A DNA stretch of 8,365 nucleotides from Fidelibacterota bacterium (GTDB taxonomy: Bacteria; Fidelibacterota; Marinisomatia; Marinisomatales; J089). The DNA lies in NCBI GenBank assembly GCA_003695105.1, contig RFIZ01000295.1, positions 1 through 8,365 of the forward strand, in the 5' to 3' direction. A model generated the notes under the pieces. That model made no database searches. It was given only the letters and a program-made list of their open reading frames with translations, and had not been told where the DNA came from. Shown in pieces: positions 5,943 through 8,365 of this stretch. A program made the position numbers and the translations under genes. Within the stretch, counting starts at the first letter, position 1. Every line of letters starts with the position of its first letter.

Positions 5943-7292
5943 ATGCGTTTCCTGATTCGATCGGCAATCCTTGCTACACTCTGGTGGACCTGGGTCGGGG
6001 CTGAATCCGCCCGGCCGATTTCGGTCTATGTCTATTTGATTCCCTTCGAAAACACCACCAACGATCCCACCTTAAGCTGGATGGAGGACGGGTTGGTGGA
6101 TATCCTGAGTGAAAAACTGAACCAGATTCCGGATATCTCCGTCAAACACAGAGACGACTTGGAAAAAATCATGAATAACCGGAATGTACTCCTCCATCAA
6201 CCCCGGGGTTTGAAAAATATTCTGGTTTTGGGGAAATATAAGGAAGAGAACGGGGAAGTGGCTGTTACAGTACAATTGGTCAATATCGCCAATTGGGAAC
6301 AGGTGGATCAACGCACCGTCAACGGTACTACCAGTGAAATTACCGACCTCTCCGATAAATTGACGGATGCTGTGGTCACCATGCTGGGACCCTTTTTCCC
6401 GCCGGCGGAAGCGTCAAAAAGTGGTCCGGCCGCCTCACCGGCTGAGAAACGTACGGTTGAAATTCCTCCTGCCATGGTCCCGGTATCCCCGCCGGCTCCG
6501 GTTCAACCAAACCCGTCTCTGGAACATTCGAAAAAAGTGTTACACGCGCTGGACAAGGAAGTGGAAGGGATGGAAGTGGCGATGGATCTGGCCCTGGGAC
6601 GCCGGGAACAGGCACCTCAAAATCCGCCCGAGGCCACCGGGGAATGGGAGTTGGAACTGAATCTGGGGCATGAGGATCGGCCCAATCCTGCCAATGCGGA
6701 AAATACAGCGCTCCTGGTCCAGGTGTTGGACAATCTGGTACATCACCCCTATGAGGTTACCCTCCATCCACCCAAGGTGATTTATGATCCGGAAGAAAAG
6801 GATACGGTGGAAATCATGTTTCAGGTAGATTACCGCCTGAAGGATAACCTGATCAAAGACATGCTCACTTCCCTGCCGTACAGCTCACTGAAGCAGGAAG
6901 GGAATCTGACGTTTTTCACATTTACCAAGGACCGGTTCAATTTTCCCGACGATCTCCGGGACCGCATCAGCAGCGGGGAATACTTGTCATCTCCGGTGAT
7001 CCAATTTCTGGACCGGAAGGATCAACCCGTGGTGGTCATCGCCGATGCGCCCAATTCCGGTTTTTATCACCCGGTATCTTCCCGGTTGATCTACGTGGCC
7101 ACCCACCGCTTTTCTCCCCTGATCGCTTTCACCATTGGCGGCTGGTCTTTGCAGGTGGCCATGGAGGTAGTGGATGTACCGGTGCAATACCGTTTTCGCC
7201 TTCCCCTGGACCAGACCGATGACCTGTCCCGGGTCAAATTGAAATTCATCTCCCAGGAAGATTTCCCGGACTACGTGTCCCAAATTCATTGA
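5943..7292 (+). CDS. Secreted protein with FlgO/TolB-N/CsgG-like N-terminal domain and unrecognised C-terminal domain
   Basis: The 449-residue product has a signal peptide (MRFLIRSAILATLWWTWVGA, cleavage near residue 20) and is probably periplasmic or attached to the outer membrane. The start is forced: an in-frame TGA lies at 5934-5936, two codons upstream. Residues about 27-150 follow the FlgO/TolB-N/CsgG-like pattern: YLIPFENTTND, LSWMEDGLVDILSEKLNQI, SVKHRDDLEKIM, LVLGKYKEENGEVAVTVQLV and a closing helix. Known relatives are envelope proteins that help assemble structures or bind partners. A Pro-rich stretch (about 152-192) and an amphipathic helix (about 194-220) link to residues about 255-449, which I do not recognise. 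That part is beta-rich with PPKVIYDPEEKDTVEIMFQV, SSPVIQFLDRKDQPVVVI and a hydrophobic segment FSPLIAFTIGGWSLQVAMEV. A 78-base gap separates it from glnS and 29 bases from the thioredoxin gene, with which it is probably co-transcribed. The N-terminal assignment is moderate; overall function is unknown. Confidence 0.6.
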   Translation: MRFLIRSAILATLWWTWVGAESARPISVYVYLIPFENTTNDPTLSWMEDGLVDILSEKLNQIPDISVKHRDDLEKIMNNRNVLLHQPRGLKNILVLGKYKEENGEVAVTVQLVNIANWEQVDQRTVNGTTSEITDLSDKLTDAVVTMLGPFFPPAEASKSGPAASPAEKRTVEIPPAMVPVSPPAPVQPNPSLEHSKKVLHALDKEVEGMEVAMDLALGRREQAPQNPPEATGEWELELNLGHEDRPNPANAENTALLVQVLDNLVHHPYEVTLHPPKVIYDPEEKDTVEIMFQVDYRLKDNLIKDMLTSLPYSSLKQEGNLTFFTFTKDRFNFPDDLRDRISSGEYLSSPVIQFLDRKDQPVVVIADAPNSGFYHPVSSRLIYVATHRFSPLIAFTIGGWSLQVAMEVVDVPVQYRFRLPLDQTDDLSRVKLKFISQEDFPDYVSQIH

Positions 7293-7304
7293 ATATTTCA
7301 ACCT

Positions 7305-7310
7305 AAGGAA
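7305..7310 (+). promoter_or_regulatory. Ribosome binding site of the TlpA-like gene
   Basis: AAGGAA lies 11 bases before the ATG at 7322, in the short gap after the previous stop. The same hexamer precedes the next gene at 7799-7804. The spacing is on the long side but no better purine run is nearby. Confidence 0.5.
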
Positions 7311-7321
7311 TAGAACTCCGA

Positions 7322-7843
7322 ATGAAAAAACTGAGCGTATTGATTTTTGGCCTGACCCTGGCATGGGCGGGTGAATCCCATCCGAAACTGCCGGACTTTA
7401 CCATCCAGCTGGTGGATGGCAAAACGGTGGCCGTCCGGGAGTTATGGCAGGAGGGACCCCTGTTGATCGATTTCTGGGCAACCTGGTGTGTTCCCTGCAA
7501 GAAAGAAATGCGGTATTTGAATACATTCCATGACCAGTATTCCTCTCAGGGATTTCGGGTATTGACCGTAAATCAGGATACTCCGCGGAGCCTGGGAAAA
7601 GTCCGGAGCTATATCCATTCCAATCGGTATCATTTTCTGGTGGGACTGGATCCCAACAAGCAAATTTCCCAATTGTTAAATGCTGTGGTTCTGCCTACGA
7701 CCCTCATCGTGAACCAGGACGGAGAAATCATTTGGCAACACCAGGGATTTCTTCCGGGGGATGAACAGGAGATTGAACGGGTGATCCAAACGGTACTCAA
7801 GGAAAGTCAGACGCACGATGAGGATACCACTTCGAATAAGTAG
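7322..7843 (+). CDS. TlpA/ResA-like periplasmic thioredoxin-fold protein
   Basis: The 173-residue product begins with a short signal peptide (MKKLSVLIFGLTLAWA, cleavage near residue 16), so it acts outside the cytoplasm. The thioredoxin fold (about 22-160) starts with PDFTIQLVDGKTV, the AhpC/TSA-Redoxin-type opening of TlpA relatives. It has the active site FWATWCVPCKKEM (Cys56-Val-Pro-Cys59), the strand FRVLTVNQD, the cis-proline loop VLPTTLIV (Pro125) and DGEIIWQHQGF. Such proteins reduce disulfides in the periplasm, often during cytochrome c maturation or in rescue of envelope proteins. No heme-handling gene is seen here, so the substrate is unknown. An acidic, low-complexity tail (ESQTHDEDTTSNK) closes the protein, probably an effect of its last codons overlapping the next gene by 26 bases. 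The tight overlap suggests coupled expression with the downstream outer-membrane protein. Confidence 0.92.
   Translation: MKKLSVLIFGLTLAWAGESHPKLPDFTIQLVDGKTVAVRELWQEGPLLIDFWATWCVPCKKEMRYLNTFHDQYSSQGFRVLTVNQDTPRSLGKVRSYIHSNRYHFLVGLDPNKQISQLLNAVVLPTTLIVNQDGEIIWQHQGFLPGDEQEIERVIQTVLKESQTHDEDTTSNK
7799..7804 (+). promoter_or_regulatory. Ribosome binding site of the DUF6029-like gene, inside the TlpA-like gene
   Basis: AAGGAA (continuing as AAGGAAAG to 7806) lies within the end of the thioredoxin gene, 11-13 bases before the ATG at 7818. It supports a start that overlaps the upstream gene by 26 bases rather than a later internal codon, which would cut into the signal peptide. Confidence 0.5.
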
Positions 7844-8365
7844 TACAGCGATATTTCTCCTCTCGGTTTTGGCGCCTGCCGGTCTGCTGTCCCAGTCTGG
7901 CTTCCACGGGGACCTGACCAGTAAATACGGGGACAGTAAAAACAATTACAATTTTTCCGAATCCCTTCTGAACGGGTTTTATTCCCGGGATGCCCTCCAG
8001 GCCTGGTTTCAAATGGAATACAGCCAACCGCCGGAATTGGGGGCACCCTTTCAGGGAGTGCGTAAATTGCGTCTGAATTATACCACCGATCTCATGGAAC
8101 TGGCCGTTGGAGACATCTATCAGATCTGGGGCCGGGGATTGATGTTGAACCAGATCGACGACCAACTGATCGATCTGGACAATGGTCTGCGGGGGTTGGC
8201 CGCCACCCTTCACCGGGGCCCCGTCACCGGTCAGATTCTGAATGGGAAAGCGGTTCTGAGCAAACGGTCGGTGGAAGTGGCAGGATTCAGTGATCGGCGC
8301 TCCAATTATCGCACGAAGCATCAGGTGTTTGGAACCGATTGGCAGATAGATGGAGGGCATTACAG
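7818..8365 (+). CDS. DUF6029-like outer-membrane protein, N-terminal part (3'-truncated by window edge)
   Basis: The frame is open from the ATG at 7818 to the window end, giving 182 residues of an unfinished protein. It starts with a signal peptide (MRIPLRISSTAIFLLSVLAP, cleavage near LLS-QS about residue 25). After it come alternating polar and aromatic stretches typical of outer-membrane beta-strands, such as NNYNFSESLLNGFY, LQAWFQMEYSQPP and VRKLRLNYTTD. The block VGDIYQIWGRGLMLN followed by QLIDLDNGLRG (about 97-126) resembles the conserved core of DUF6029-type proteins of FCB bacteria, which have GDfYxxfGRGLxL and a downstream D-x-x-L-x-G. That family is described only as predicted beta-barrel or outer-membrane protein, and I assign no substrate. 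The identification is from memory of the motif and is moderate. It is the third gene of the envelope cluster starting at 5943. Confidence 0.6.
   Translation, partial: MRIPLRISSTAIFLLSVLAPAGLLSQSGFHGDLTSKYGDSKNNYNFSESLLNGFYSRDALQAWFQMEYSQPPELGAPFQGVRKLRLNYTTDLMELAVGDIYQIWGRGLMLNQIDDQLIDLDNGLRGLAATLHRGPVTGQILNGKAVLSKRSVEVAGFSDRRSNYRTKHQVFGTDWQIDGGHY

Noticed and set aside
6396..6520. Pro/Ala-rich stretch in the 5943 gene as a frameshift or assembly artefact
   Set aside because: The frame stays open on both sides with sensible domains, so an ordinary interdomain linker explains it.

Overview
This window looks like a piece of chromosome from a free-living Gram-negative bacterium. Five of the eight genes encode proteins with a signal peptide or lipoprotein signal. 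The base composition is moderately GC-rich by eye, and genes are packed with little or no spacing. I see no mobile element, CRISPR array, tRNA, rRNA or phage gene. The family mix (GHL10/DUF187 lipoprotein, FlgO/TolB-N-like envelope protein, DUF6029-like outer-membrane protein, periplasmic OB-fold protein, bacterial GlnRS) suggests the FCB superphylum, for example Neomarinimicrobiota, Ignavibacteria, Calditrichota or a relative. That placement is an inference from recalled family distributions, not a search result.

Layout. Bases 1-1866 (+) hold the end of an N-acetylmuramoyl-L-alanine amidase followed one base later by a GHL10 lipoprotein related to E. coli DigH; together they look like a peptidoglycan-processing pair. 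Bases 1863-2549 (-) hold a secreted protein with two predicted OB-folds, meeting the lipoprotein tail-to-tail with overlapping stop codons. Bases 2550-2686 are a divergent intergenic region with nested inverted repeats and a promoter-like sequence. Bases 2687-5864 (+) hold gltX and glnS in direct tandem, almost certainly co-transcribed. Bases 5943-8365 (+) hold a second envelope cluster: a secreted two-part protein (FlgO/TolB-N-like N-terminus, unrecognised C-terminus), a TlpA-like thioredoxin, and the start of a DUF6029-like outer-membrane protein that runs off the window.

How the genes work together. The amidase strips stem peptides from peptidoglycan, and the DigH-like enzyme is expected to cut the resulting bare glycan strands. 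gltX and glnS charge tRNA-Glu and tRNA-Gln directly, so this organism should not depend on the transamidation route for Gln-tRNA. The last three genes appear to be one transcription unit devoted to the periplasm and outer membrane; their shared task is unknown. No gap between genes exceeds about 137 bases. The least explained items are the C-terminal domain of the 5943 gene, the two-OB-fold secreted protein, and the symmetric elements upstream of gltX.
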